A stretch of DNA of 64,000 nucleotides, from assembly GCF_005771675.1 (NCBI RefSeq), contig NZ_VAJM01000002.1:310001-374000 (forward strand). Reading direction: 5' to 3'. The notes below the pieces were generated by a model. The model did not search any database. It worked only from the letters and a program-made list of their open reading frames with translations, and was not told the origin of the DNA. This stretch comes from Hymenobacter jeollabukensis. GTDB taxonomy: Bacteria > Bacteroidota > Bacteroidia > Cytophagales > Hymenobacteraceae. Each line of letters begins with the position of its first letter. The stretch's first letter is position 1. The translations under genes were made by a program, and so were the position numbers. Of this stretch, positions 27,395 through 36,805 are shown in pieces.

Positions 27395-28837
27395 TCACAG
27401 CTTCACCGTGATGCTCTGCGGCTCGGTGAAGAAGCGCAGCGCCTCTAGGCCGCCTTCGCGTCCCACGCCCGAGCTTTTCATGCCACCGAAGGGCGTGCGC
27501 AGGTCGCGGTGCAGCCAGGTATTCACCCACACGATGCCCGATTGCAGCTCGTGGGCCACGCGGTGCGCCCGGTTCAGGTCGCGCGTCCAGATGGTGGCGG
27601 CTAGGCCGTACTCGGTGCCGTTGGCCCAGGCCAGCACCTCTTCTTCGGTATCGAAGGGCGTGAGCGTGACGACCGGGCCGAAGATTTCCTCGCGGTTCAC
27701 GCGGCAGTCGGGGGCCAGGCCCTCAAACACCGTGGGCTGCAGGAAGTAGCCCTCGGCGCAGCGGCCCGGTAGCTGCACCCGCTGCCCGCCGGCCAGCAGC
27801 CGGCCGCCTTCCTCGTGAGCCAGCGCGATGTAGCTCAGTACTTTCTGCAAATGCGCCTCGCTCACCAGCGCACCCTGCCGGCTGCCCGCCTCCTGCGGGT
27901 CGCCCACGGTGAGCCGGGCCACGCCGGCCAGGAACTGCTCCCGGAACTGCTCGTAAATCGGGCGCTCCACGAAGATGCGCGAGCCGCAGAGGCAGATCTG
28001 GCCCTGGTTGGCGAAGGAGCTGCGCAGGCTGGTGCGCACGGCCTCGGCCAGGTCGCAGTCGGCGAAGATGAGGTTGGGGTTCTTGCCGCCCAGCTCCAGC
28101 GAGAGTTTCTTGAACATCGGCGCGGCCGTGCGGGCAATATGCTCGCCCGTCTTGGTGCCGCCCGTGAAGCTGATGGCCTTGACGAGCGGGTGCTCGATGA
28201 TGGGCTGGCCCGCGCCCGGCCCGGTGCCGTGCACTATGTTGAGCACCCCTGCCGGCAGCCCCGCTTCGATGCACAACTCGCTGAGCAAAAAGGCCGTGTA
28301 GGGCGTGATTTCCGAGGGTTTGGCCACCACGCAGCAGCCCGCCGCCAGCGCCGGCGCGATTTTCCAGGTAAACAGGTACAGCGGCAGGTTCCAGGGCGAA
28401 ATGCAGCCCACCACGCCCAGCGGGTGGCGCACGGTGTAGTTCAGCGCCACCCCTTCCTGAAAGTGCGTTTCGGAGGCAAAGTGCTGAGCGGCCGTGCCGA
28501 AAAAGGAAAAGTTGCTGGCTGCCCGCGGAATGTCCACCGCGCGCGCCAGGCTCACCGGCTTGCCGTTGTCCTGGCTTTCGGCCTGGGCCAGCCGCTCCAG
28601 GTCGCGCTCGATCAGCTCGCTGATGCGCACCAGCAGGCGGCCCCGCTCCTCGGCCGGCAGCCGGCGCCAGGCAGGCAGGGCCGCTTCGGCGGCCTGCACG
28701 GCCCGGGCCACGTCGGCGGCGTCCGAATCGGGAATGTGGCTGAATACGTGGCCGGTAGCGGGTTCGATGTTGGGCAGGTAGCGGCCGCTGATGGGGGCAG
28801 CCAGCGCGCCGTCAATGTAGTTCTGCAGGTGCAGCAT
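27395..28837 (-). CDS. Aldehyde dehydrogenase, probable 2-aminomuconate semialdehyde dehydrogenase
   Basis: A 480-residue NAD-dependent aldehyde dehydrogenase. Key residues: Asn150 (ISPWNLP), Glu248 (LSLELGGKNPN) and the nucleophile Cys282 (NQGQICLCGSRIF). The sequence around the Cys, and the ETHFQEGVALNYTVRHPLGVVG region, fit the 2-hydroxymuconate/2-aminomuconate semialdehyde dehydrogenase subgroup. In context it would oxidise the ACMSD product to 2-aminomuconate, continuing the kynurenine route encoded at 45-57 kb. It is 16-29 kb away from those genes and on the opposite strand. Other aldehydes are possible. Confidence 0.85.
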   Translation of the reverse strand: MLHLQNYIDGALAAPISGRYLPNIEPATGHVFSHIPDSDAADVARAVQAAEAALPAWRRLPAEERGRLLVRISELIERDLERLAQAESQDNGKPVSLARAVDIPRAASNFSFFGTAAQHFASETHFQEGVALNYTVRHPLGVVGCISPWNLPLYLFTWKIAPALAAGCCVVAKPSEITPYTAFLLSELCIEAGLPAGVLNIVHGTGPGAGQPIIEHPLVKAISFTGGTKTGEHIARTAAPMFKKLSLELGGKNPNLIFADCDLAEAVRTSLRSSFANQGQICLCGSRIFVERPIYEQFREQFLAGVARLTVGDPQEAGSRQGALVSEAHLQKVLSYIALAHEEGGRLLAGGQRVQLPGRCAEGYFLQPTVFEGLAPDCRVNREEIFGPVVTLTPFDTEEEVLAWANGTEYGLAATIWTRDLNRAHRVAHELQSGIVWVNTWLHRDLRTPFGGMKSSGVGREGGLEALRFFTEPQSITVKL

Positions 28838-29222
28838 AAAGGGCTCAGGAGGTGGTCAGCAGGCAATGAGCTGCTGCCCGGGCGGGTGGGTGGTAGAATG
28901 TAAAGCTACTAGGCCGGGCGGCAGCCGTCCAACCCGGTACCAGAAATCCAACTTTCCGGGAACGTTGCCAGCCGCGTCAGGGTCTGACAAACAGCTGACT
29001 TTCGGCGGATAAGAGAGGAAAACCAACCATTCGGATAGTAGTTGCCACAATTAAGTTATATTAGTGGCGCTTCTGGAGCTGATGGACTAGCTTCCGGGAA
29101 AATCCACGAACGGGCGCCTGGCCCTTCCCTCCGGGCTTCAGCTTCCGCCGGATATTTTTCCTTGGTCCACCACCCCGAAACGCGCACACCTCTTGTTCCT
29201 CCGATCCGCTTCTCCGGCGCCT
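28838..29222. promoter_or_regulatory. Divergent 385-base intergenic region
   Basis: Lies between the divergent aldehyde dehydrogenase and deacetylase genes and should hold both promoters. On the minus strand TAGCTTTA (28901-28908) resembles the -7 element, with TTGG about 20 bases upstream. It contains no credible ORF or RNA gene. Confidence 0.35.
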
Positions 29223-30443
29223 ATGGGCCAACTGTTACTCCGCTGTTTCTGCTTTCTGGGGCTATTGAGCGCCTTGCTGGTAGGCAAGGCCCTGGCTCAA
29301 AGCGCTCCAGCGCCATCCGGCAACAACGCCTCGGTGTTTATTACCGCGCACCAAGACGACTGGCAGCTGTTCATGGGCAGCCGCGCCTACGATAACGTGC
29401 AGCGCCACCGCAAAGTGGTGTTCATCATCATCACCGCCGGGCAGGGCGACCAACCCGCCGACGCGTACTGGAAGGCCCGCGAGCAGGGCTGCCTGAACTC
29501 GGCCCGCACGGCCTGCGACCCAAGCGTAACCACGTTGCCGCAGCCGGTGTATTCCACCGTGACCGTACGCGGCCACGCCATAGCGGCTTCGTATTACCGC
29601 AACACGGTGGTGTATTTTCTGCGTCTGCCCGACGGCGGTGGCCGCGGCCTGGGCTTTGACTTCTGCAACTTTCAGACGCTGGCTAAGCTGCGCAACGGGC
29701 AGGGCGGCCCCCTCAAAGCGCTGGATGGCAGCACGCAGTACGACTCCTGGAATGACCTGACCACCACCGTGCGCGACATTATTCGCCGCGAAATCCGGCC
29801 CGAATGGACGCTGTGGGTGCACAGTCCCAACCCCGATACCCGCGCGAACCGCAATGACCACGCCGACCATATATCGGCTGGCCTGATTACCGGTACCGCT
29901 ACCCAGGGCATGGACTGCCGCCGGCTGCTCTACTGCGGCTACGACATCCGCAACCGTGCTGTTAACCTAAACGAAGCTCAGAAGGCCAAGCAAACGGCCA
30001 TGTTTGCCGCCTACTGCCAGGCCATGACGGAGCGCGGGCAGCCCAGCGGCTGGCAGCCCGACCACCTTTGCTGGCTAGGGCGGCAGTACAGCACGCTGGT
30101 GCATTCCTGCTCCACACCCAATACTTCCGCCGCTAACGCTGCCCGGCTGCGCACCGACAGCCTGCTGACTTCGCCCGCGCAGGTAATTCTGGGCGTGCCC
30201 GCACCCAACCCCTGTATTGCTTCCAGCGTGATGTCGTACGAATTGCCGGTCGATGCTACCGTCAACCTGAGCCTCTACGACATGCAGGGCCGATTGATCA
30301 AAACCCTGGTGCAGGCGCAGCAGGGGGCAGGGCACTACGAGGTATGGCTCGATGTCAACCAGTTTCCGGCCACCGGCACGTACCTGTGCCGCTTGCAGGC
30401 TGGTGCGGAGCTTCGCTCGCAACGGGTGCTAATCCAGCACTAA
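29223..30443 (+). CDS. Secreted PIG-L/LmbE-family deacetylase with T9SS sorting domain
   Basis: A 406-residue exported protein. The signal peptide is MGQLLLRCFCFLGLLSALLVGKALAQ from the ATG at 29223. The PIG-L zinc site is present as AHQDDW (His43, Asp45, Asp46) in place of the usual AHPDD, and HADH near residue 220 supplies the third ligand. Family members remove N-acetyl groups from GlcNAc-type sugars. The final about 85 residues (GVPAPNPCIASSVMSYELPV...TGTYLCRLQAG) form a type IX sorting domain, so it acts outside the cell. Next to glycosyltransferase genes, a role in trimming exported glycans is plausible. Confidence 0.85.
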   Translation: MGQLLLRCFCFLGLLSALLVGKALAQSAPAPSGNNASVFITAHQDDWQLFMGSRAYDNVQRHRKVVFIIITAGQGDQPADAYWKAREQGCLNSARTACDPSVTTLPQPVYSTVTVRGHAIAASYYRNTVVYFLRLPDGGGRGLGFDFCNFQTLAKLRNGQGGPLKALDGSTQYDSWNDLTTTVRDIIRREIRPEWTLWVHSPNPDTRANRNDHADHISAGLITGTATQGMDCRRLLYCGYDIRNRAVNLNEAQKAKQTAMFAAYCQAMTERGQPSGWQPDHLCWLGRQYSTLVHSCSTPNTSAANAARLRTDSLLTSPAQVILGVPAPNPCIASSVMSYELPVDATVNLSLYDMQGRLIKTLVQAQQGAGHYEVWLDVNQFPATGTYLCRLQAGAELRSQRVLIQH

Positions 30444-30497
30444 GCCGGAGTGCTGCCCAGCGCCTATTTTTGGCGCTTCTTACCTGAGTTCGTTTGT

Positions 30498-32375
30498 ATG
30501 CGCGAGTGGTTGCGCCGCAAGCCCGCACCCTGGATGGTGCTGGTGGCGGCGGTAATATGGCAGGGGTTGTTGCTGGGGCGCACGTTTGCCGCGCTGGTCA
30601 CCGAGCCCAATCAGCACCTGTTCACGGATCAGCACGACGGGGCCAAGAACTACTACACGTTTCAGGCCTACCTGCAGCAGCCCTTTGAGCGCGGCCTGCT
30701 GTGGTTCGGGCAGATGAACTACCCCTTCGGCGACTATATCTTCTACACCGACAACTCGCCCTTGCTGGCCGTCGGCACGAAGCTGTTTTCGCGCTACGTA
30801 TACGACCTCACCCCGCGCGGCCTCGACGTGTACAACGGCCTGCTGGTGAGCATGCTGCTGCTGAGCACAGTGCTGCTGCTGAGCATTCTGCGCCGGCTGC
30901 TGCACTCCTGGGTGCTGGTGCTGACGCTGAGCGTGCTGCTGCCCTGGCTGAGCCCGCAGCTGGAGCGCCTGACGGTGGGCCACCTGAACCTCTCGCTGAG
31001 CTGGGTGGTGTTGCTGGGCATCTGGGGCCTGCTGCGCCTCTACGAGCACGGCGAGAAAGGTCGCCCGCTCGGCGCGACGGTGCCGCTGGTGGTGGCGGGC
31101 CAGACAGCCGCGGCGTTTCTGCACCTGTATTACCTGCCCATCGTGGGCCTGTGCGTGGGCAGCTTCCTGGCGTTCTGGCTGCTGAGCAGCGGGCGGTGGC
31201 GGCAGCCGCGGCTGGTGCTGACCGGCGCGGCCATGGCGCTGCTGCCGCTGCTCCTCAGCTTCGCGGTGCTGCGCGGACTCGATGGCTACTACGCCCAGCG
31301 CGCCGCCCTGCCCAAGCAGAATAGCTACGACGCGCCGCCGCTGAAGCTGGCGCCGGCCGCGCTGGTACACCCCTATGAGTACAACCGCCAGCATTTCCTG
31401 CTGGAATCATCCACCCGGCCCTACGACGAATCGACGGCCTACCTGGGCTTGTTCGCGCTCTGGGGCTTGCTGCTGGTAGCGGGGCTGTACCTGCTGCGTC
31501 GGCCGCAGTGGCAGGCCTGGTGGCGCGGCTGGCGGCTGACCACTGAGGCCCGCTTTGCCCTGCTGCTGCTGGCCGCCGCCACGGTGGGCCTGCTGGCGGC
31601 CCTGGGCACCCGCATCAGCCTCAACCCCGACGGTATGCTGGTGCTGAACAACTACCTGAGCGTGTTCTATCACCTCGACCGGCTGGTGCCCAAGGCCACG
31701 CAGTTCCGGGCGGTGGCGCGCTTCAGCTGGCCGTTTTTCTGGGCCCTGCACCTGCTGCTGCTCGTCGGGCTCGACTACTGGCTGCGCACCGGGCGCAGTA
31801 CCTGGCGCTGGGCCGCGGTGCCCGCGCTGGTGCTACTGGCCTGGCTCGATACCCGCGACGCACTCAAGCACTACCGACACGCCTACGTGCCCAACACCAT
31901 CAGCAACCCGCAGTTTCAGCCCGAACTGACGCAAATGCTCCGGCAGGTGAACCCCGCTGAGTACCAGGCCATCCTGCCGATTCCGTACTTCCATGTGGGC
32001 AGCGAGGGCGAGGGACTGACCATCGACGACGCCGACGCGCAGAGCCGGCACGCGTTTCACCTGTCGCTGCGCACGGGGCTGCCGCTGCTGGCCAGTAAGA
32101 TGTCGCGCACCCCGCCCGAGCACGCCCGGCAGCTGCTGAGTTTGCTGCAGCCCGGCGGCCCGGTGCCCGCGCTCCGGGCCCGGCTGGCGGGCCGGCCCAT
32201 CCTGGTGCTCTACGACGACGCCTTTTACCGCGGCGACTCGACCTTGGCCGTCAATCAGCCCGGCCCGGAGCCGCGCCGCATCGTGCGCGACGGGGCCGCT
32301 TTCATCGCGCGGCACCACATGCCGTTGCTGGCGCAGGCAGGTACCTTACGGCTGTACCGCTGGGAGTTGGAATAG
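30498..32375 (+). CDS. GT-C-like polytopic membrane protein (YPxG family, member 1)
   Basis: A 625-residue protein with about eleven hydrophobic segments and a soluble C-terminal portion of some 130 residues. The first external loop carries an acidic site (TDQHDGAKNYYTF) followed by MNYPFGDYIFYTD, a YPxG motif shared with the proteins at 33396 and 37806. The ATG at 30498 precedes the first helix. The C-terminal segment has ILPIPYFHVGSEG, again matched in the paralogs. A lipid-linked-sugar glycosyltransferase of GT-C topology is likely; no specific activity can be assigned. It starts 54 bases after the deacetylase. Confidence 0.75.
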   Translation: MREWLRRKPAPWMVLVAAVIWQGLLLGRTFAALVTEPNQHLFTDQHDGAKNYYTFQAYLQQPFERGLLWFGQMNYPFGDYIFYTDNSPLLAVGTKLFSRYVYDLTPRGLDVYNGLLVSMLLLSTVLLLSILRRLLHSWVLVLTLSVLLPWLSPQLERLTVGHLNLSLSWVVLLGIWGLLRLYEHGEKGRPLGATVPLVVAGQTAAAFLHLYYLPIVGLCVGSFLAFWLLSSGRWRQPRLVLTGAAMALLPLLLSFAVLRGLDGYYAQRAALPKQNSYDAPPLKLAPAALVHPYEYNRQHFLLESSTRPYDESTAYLGLFALWGLLLVAGLYLLRRPQWQAWWRGWRLTTEARFALLLLAAATVGLLAALGTRISLNPDGMLVLNNYLSVFYHLDRLVPKATQFRAVARFSWPFFWALHLLLLVGLDYWLRTGRSTWRWAAVPALVLLAWLDTRDALKHYRHAYVPNTISNPQFQPELTQMLRQVNPAEYQAILPIPYFHVGSEGEGLTIDDADAQSRHAFHLSLRTGLPLLASKMSRTPPEHARQLLSLLQPGGPVPALRARLAGRPILVLYDDAFYRGDSTLAVNQPGPEPRRIVRDGAAFIARHHMPLLAQAGTLRLYRWELE

Positions 32376-32423
32376 GGGAGGAGCGCCCATTTTCGGCGGG
32401 CAACCAGGACCGAGCTGGGCTGC

Positions 32424-33140
32424 CTAGCGCCGCAGCAGGCGCAGCAGATTACGACTTTCGGTGAGCAGCACGCGCATGTTGAGCGGGGAGAGGACCACAC
32501 CGGGTTTCAAGGCGACGGGCACCGGCTCGGTGCGCACGGAGGGCTGGCGCGAGGCCAGCAGCAGCAGCTCCAGATCGAAGAGGTAGCGGTCGGTGGTGGT
32601 TTGCAGAAACAACGCGCGGCCCTTGGCATTGAAGCCCTTCAGCCCGCACTGGGTGTCGTCGATGGGCAGGCGCAGCAGGGTGCGGGTGAGGCGGCGCAGC
32701 AGGCGCGACACCCGGCGGCGGGCGGCGGGCACCTGGGCGTAGTAGGCATCGTCGCGCACGCCCACGGCCAGGTCGCAGCGCTGGCTGTGCAGGGCCTGGT
32801 AGAGCGTGGCCATGCTGGTTTCCTCGTAGGGAAAGTCGATGTCGGTGAAGAGGCACAGCGCCTCCTGCACCTGCTGCACGCCGGTGCGCAGGGCGTGGCC
32901 TTTGCCACGGTTGACGGCGTAGCTGAGGTAGGTAAACGCTTCGGCGGGCAGCACCTCGCGCAGCAGTTGCAGGTCCGCCTCACTCACGCCCCGCGTCGAG
33001 CCGTCGTTGACCAGGTACAAATGCACCGGAGTGTCCGGCGGCAGCGTTTGCTGCAGACGCTGCAGGCTGCGCAGCACGTTTTCTGCCCATTGGGCCGGCG
33101 GGTTGTAGCAGGGCAGAACGAGGGCAAGCGCAGCGGGCAT
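32424..33140 (-). CDS. Family 2 glycosyltransferase (soluble)
   Basis: A 238-residue GT-A enzyme. Nucleotide-binding features: the LVLPCYNPP start, LVNDGSTRG (about 43-51), and the metal-binding DxD-type Asp100-x-Asp102 in LFTDIDFPYEE. It has no C-terminal membrane helices, unlike the GT2 gene at 36806. NRGKGHALRTG and DTQCGLKGF resemble dolichyl-phosphate glucose/mannose synthases, so it may load a polyprenyl phosphate for the surrounding GT-C enzymes. It is convergent with the 30498 gene and divergent from 33396. Confidence 0.85.
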   Translation of the reverse strand: MPAALALVLPCYNPPAQWAENVLRSLQRLQQTLPPDTPVHLYLVNDGSTRGVSEADLQLLREVLPAEAFTYLSYAVNRGKGHALRTGVQQVQEALCLFTDIDFPYEETSMATLYQALHSQRCDLAVGVRDDAYYAQVPAARRRVSRLLRRLTRTLLRLPIDDTQCGLKGFNAKGRALFLQTTTDRYLFDLELLLLASRQPSVRTEPVPVALKPGVVLSPLNMRVLLTESRNLLRLLRR

Positions 33141-33395
33141 GGGCGGGCAGGAGGGGGCGTGCGGGGCAAAATCAGCCGGCAGGTGCTGCCCGCTAAGTAG
33201 TTGGTGCGAAAAATGGCTTGGTCTGATCCGGCCGTTTCAGGGGGAGCGGCCGGGACCAGCGCAGGCGCGGCAACGCCTACGGAACCTCAAAACTACGGAA
33301 TCGGCGCGGGCCGCTTCCGAGGCAGCCCGCATCCGGAAGTATCTTTAAGCCCCGGACTTGTCGGAATACCTCCGGCCGGGCCTGATACCGTACCT

Positions 33396-35141
33396 ATGAA
33401 GCCATTACGCTGGCGCGAGCTGCTGCTGAGTCTGCTATTCTACGCCGTTCTGTTTGTGCTGTTCAGCTGGCCGCTGGCCGCGCACTTCAGCACCGCCTAC
33501 CTGGGCCGTCCCGGCAACGACGCCAACCAGTACGTGTGGAACGCCTACAACTTCCACCGGCAGGTGCTGGCGGGCCACAATCCGTTCTTCACCGACCTGC
33601 TGCTCTACCCGCGCGGCACTTCGCTGGTGATGCACACTTACACGCCCGTCATCGGCCTGCTCAACGTGCCGCTCGGCCACGAAATCCTGGCCGTCAACGT
33701 GGCGCTATTGCTGAGCTTCACCCTCTCGGGCGTGGGCGCCTACCGCCTCTGCCGCCGCTGGGTCGACAACCCGGTGCTGTGCCTGCTGGCGGGCGTGCTC
33801 TTCGCGTTTTCGGGCTACAAGCTGGCCCACCTGCCCGACCACTACCACCTGCTGCTCACCGCGCCGGCGCCGTTCTACCTCTACGCCTTCCTCGAAGCCT
33901 TCCGCTTCCGCGAGGGCCGCTTCGTGCCGCAGGTGCGCCGCTGGGGGCAGGTCGGGCTGTGCGCCGCGCTGGGCATCATCACCCTGCTGAGCGACTATTA
34001 CACCCTGTTCGGGCTGCTGTACTTCTCGTTGGGCTACGCGCTGTACTACCGGCTGCGCCTAGGCAGCATCAACTGGCGCCGGCCGCGTCCCTGGATTATC
34101 CTGGTCGTGGTGCTGGTGGTCTGCCACATCGGCTCCCGGATGCTGAAGCTGGCCGGCGTGCCCGACAACAGCGGCTTCTGGTGGGGCGGCGACCTGGCCG
34201 GCTACCTGCTGCCGCCCCCGCACAGCCGCTGGCTGAGCACCGCCGCTACGGAGCGCCTGCTCAACAGCGGCATGTTCAATGCCCCCGGCTCGGTCGAAAA
34301 CATCATGTTCCTGGGCTACGTGCTGCCGCTGCTGGCCCTGTTCACGCTCGTCGGGCTGCGGGGTTATTCGGTGCTGCGCCACGACGAGGACCGCGGCGGC
34401 CGGGCCCTGCCCTGGCTGGCGCTGCTGTTCTTCATGCTGACGCTGCCGGCCGTGCGGGTGTTCGGCAAGGAGGTGCTGCGCCTGCCCACCGGCCTGCTGC
34501 ACTACGTGCCGTTCTTCAACAACATCCGCTGCCCCACGCGCCACGTGGCCTACCTTTCGCTGCTGCTGCCCATCGTGGTATTTGCCGCCCTCGACCCCTG
34601 GCTGCGCGCCCGCCTGCGCCCGGCGGCCCGGCTGGGCGTATCGGTGGGGCTGCTGGGGCTGGTGCTGCTGGAGCTGCAGCCCAAGGCCCAGCCCCTGCTG
34701 AAGCTCGCCGACGTGCCCGCCGCTTACCTGGCCGCCGCGCAGCTGCCCGGCGACGTGCTGTTCCCCGTGCCCTTCGGCCTGCTCGACGGCTACCGCAAAG
34801 TGGGCCAGATGGACGGCGACGACCTGTTCTACCAGACGCGCCACCACAAAAAGCTGCCCGGCGCTTACATCTCACGCGTGCCCGCCGAGGTGTTTGCCAG
34901 CTTCGACCAGGACTCGGTAATGCACACCCTGCTGACCCTGCAGGAGCACCCCGATACCACCCTGCAACACCCTTCAGCCGCCGCCGTGCGTGAGTTTCTG
35001 CGCGTGTACCACCCGGCTGCTTTCATCGTGGCGCCGCAATTCCGGGGCTCGGCGGTGCATCGGTACCTGCAGGAAGCTATGCCCGCGCAGGGTTACCGCG
35101 AAGAGCAAATCGGCGAGTACGTGCTGCTGCGCAAAATGTAG
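33396..35141 (+). CDS. GT-C-like polytopic membrane protein (YPxG family, member 2)
   Basis: A 581-residue protein. I chose the ATG at 33396 because it begins the first hydrophobic helix (MKPLRWRELLLSLLFYAVLF), although the frame is open from 33201. It has about eleven membrane segments. The first loop holds GNDANQYVWNAYNFHRQ and LLYPRGTSLVMHTYTP, the YPxG motif shared with 30498 and 37806. NNIRCPTRHVAYLS in a late loop, and the soluble end with VLFPVPFGLLDGYRKVGQM, are also shared features. It is probably a periplasm-facing glycosyltransferase. Its TAG stop lies inside a palindromic repeat. Confidence 0.75.
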   Translation: MKPLRWRELLLSLLFYAVLFVLFSWPLAAHFSTAYLGRPGNDANQYVWNAYNFHRQVLAGHNPFFTDLLLYPRGTSLVMHTYTPVIGLLNVPLGHEILAVNVALLLSFTLSGVGAYRLCRRWVDNPVLCLLAGVLFAFSGYKLAHLPDHYHLLLTAPAPFYLYAFLEAFRFREGRFVPQVRRWGQVGLCAALGIITLLSDYYTLFGLLYFSLGYALYYRLRLGSINWRRPRPWIILVVVLVVCHIGSRMLKLAGVPDNSGFWWGGDLAGYLLPPPHSRWLSTAATERLLNSGMFNAPGSVENIMFLGYVLPLLALFTLVGLRGYSVLRHDEDRGGRALPWLALLFFMLTLPAVRVFGKEVLRLPTGLLHYVPFFNNIRCPTRHVAYLSLLLPIVVFAALDPWLRARLRPAARLGVSVGLLGLVLLELQPKAQPLLKLADVPAAYLAAAQLPGDVLFPVPFGLLDGYRKVGQMDGDDLFYQTRHHKKLPGAYISRVPAEVFASFDQDSVMHTLLTLQEHPDTTLQHPSAAAVREFLRVYHPAAFIVAPQFRGSAVHRYLQEAMPAQGYREEQIGEYVLLRKM

Positions 35142-35228
35142 CGCGAACTTTCAGTTCGCGTTTTCCGGCACGACTGACGTTCGAGTGATTATCGTGCTGA
35201 GCTACGCAAACTGAAAGTTCGCGCTACA
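35137..35228. repeat. Dispersed inverted repeat, family C, copy 2
   Basis: The left arm 35137-35160 and the right arm 35205-35228 (GCGAACTTTCAGTTCGC type) are reverse complements with one mismatch over 24 bases. The left arm includes the TAG stop of the 33396 gene. It lies between convergent genes and may terminate both. The related copy is at 10018-10137. Confidence 0.82.
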
Positions 35229-35242
35229 TCCTGCGCGTCGCG

Positions 35243-36793
35243 CTACAGCTTGAAGGGCAGCACCTCATCGGGCTGGGCCGGCGGGCGGGTGCGCTCCAGC
35301 ACCAGCAGCTGGTCGTCCTCGTAGCGCACGCGGAAGTCGCCGCGGGTGCGCAGTAGCTGCTGGGCCTGCAAGTAGCCTTCGGGCGACAGGGGCCAGGGCA
35401 GCTTGTCGGTTTTGAGCAGGGCCACCAGCTGAGCGTCGCGCAGCACCGGGAAGTGGTAGAGCTTGTCGCGGTTGACCAGCCAGGGCGCCAGATTGGCCTG
35501 CGCGCTCAGCGGCACCTCGGCGGGCAGCTCGTCCAGGGCGCGGCGCAGGCGGCGCACGTCGAGGCCCTGGGTGGAACGGTAGTGCTTGGCCAGCAGGAAG
35601 TTGGTGGTTTCGCGCTGGTACCACTTGCTCTGGCGCGTGTACAGCGTGACGACGGTAGCCAGCGCGGCCAGCGCCAGCGAGGCGGCGTAGTAGCGCTGGC
35701 GCGGCGGGCCCTGGCGCAGCTGCAGGCCCAGCTCCGTGACGGCCAGGGCCAGCACCGGCGCAAACTCGATGGAATACTGCGCGTTGATGCCCCACAGACC
35801 GAAGTCGTTGGCCAGCAGCTTCTGGGCCAGGATGGGCGCCAGCATCAGCGCGTACCAGGGGCGCAACGCCAGGGCCAGCCCGCCCGAAAGCAGCAGCACG
35901 GCCCACAGCTCAGCCTTGATGTAGTTATAGTTCGGATCAGCCGTAATGTTCTCGAACAGGCACTGCCAGAGCAGCCTGGGGTGGGTGGCCACGTTCAGTA
36001 CGGCCGCTTCCAACGAGCCGCCCAGGTGCTGGTAGCGCTGAATCTGCGTCAGCTGCTGGTGCGTGACCGACAGCCCGGGCATGACTACTTTGGTAATCAC
36101 CGCGAAGTAGATGAGGGCCACCACGGCGCCCAGCACCGCTGCCAGCAGCAGCGGGCGGGTGCGCCAGTGCTTCCAGGCCAGGCCCAGCATGATGGTGGCG
36201 GCCCACAGCGCCAGGTTTTCCTTGCTCACCAGCAGCAGCGCGAAGGCCAGCAGGGCCCGGCCCCAGCGGCGCTGCTCAAACCAATGCACCAGCCACGGCA
36301 CGGCCATGGCGCCCACCACGTTGTCGTGGTAGTCGTAGCCCAGGGCCGAGTAGATGCCCCAGCTGCTGAAGAACAGGGCCATCAGCACGTTGGCCTGACC
36401 GTAGCTGGCGCCGCGGGCGCGGGCGAAGACGTGCACGCCCCAGCCGCCCCAGAGCACGGCCGCAATCTGCACCACCAGCAGCGTCCAGGAGCCCAGCAGC
36501 CAGTACAGCGGCGACACAAGCAGCGGCACCAGCGCGAAGTGCAGGTTGGAGGAGAGGAAGTTGGTGGCCGGCGTGTCGAGCAGCTCCGTGACGTAGTGCG
36601 CGCGCAGGTGGGCGTAGCTGCGCAGCGCGTGGGTGGCAATGCCCAGGTCGAAGGCCGCCGTACGCATCAGGTAATGATTCACCAGCGACACCAGGGCGTA
36701 GATGAGCCCGAAGCCGAGCAGCAGCCCCCGGGCCCAGTTGCGCTGCCGGGCCGTGCCCGGTTCCGCCTTCGTCAGCGTGCTGTGCCGATTCAC
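35243..36793 (-). CDS. DUF2079-family polytopic membrane protein
   Basis: A 516-residue membrane protein with about ten hydrophobic segments. It matches the DUF2079 pattern: FDLGIATHALRSY in the first loop, NLHFALVPLLVSPLYWL, and ALGYDYHDNVVGAMAVPWLVHWFE. DUF2079 proteins have GT-C-like topology and lie in polysaccharide clusters; their activity is unproven. It is followed on the same strand, 12 bases upstream, by the GT2 gene at 36806, so the two are probably cotranscribed and may act in sequence (lipid-sugar synthesis, then transfer). Confidence 0.83.
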   Translation of the reverse strand: MNRHSTLTKAEPGTARQRNWARGLLLGFGLIYALVSLVNHYLMRTAAFDLGIATHALRSYAHLRAHYVTELLDTPATNFLSSNLHFALVPLLVSPLYWLLGSWTLLVVQIAAVLWGGWGVHVFARARGASYGQANVLMALFFSSWGIYSALGYDYHDNVVGAMAVPWLVHWFEQRRWGRALLAFALLLVSKENLALWAATIMLGLAWKHWRTRPLLLAAVLGAVVALIYFAVITKVVMPGLSVTHQQLTQIQRYQHLGGSLEAAVLNVATHPRLLWQCLFENITADPNYNYIKAELWAVLLLSGGLALALRPWYALMLAPILAQKLLANDFGLWGINAQYSIEFAPVLALAVTELGLQLRQGPPRQRYYAASLALAALATVVTLYTRQSKWYQRETTNFLLAKHYRSTQGLDVRRLRRALDELPAEVPLSAQANLAPWLVNRDKLYHFPVLRDAQLVALLKTDKLPWPLSPEGYLQAQQLLRTRGDFRVRYEDDQLLVLERTRPPAQPDEVLPFKL

Positions 36794-36805
36794 CGGGTTG
36801 TGCGT

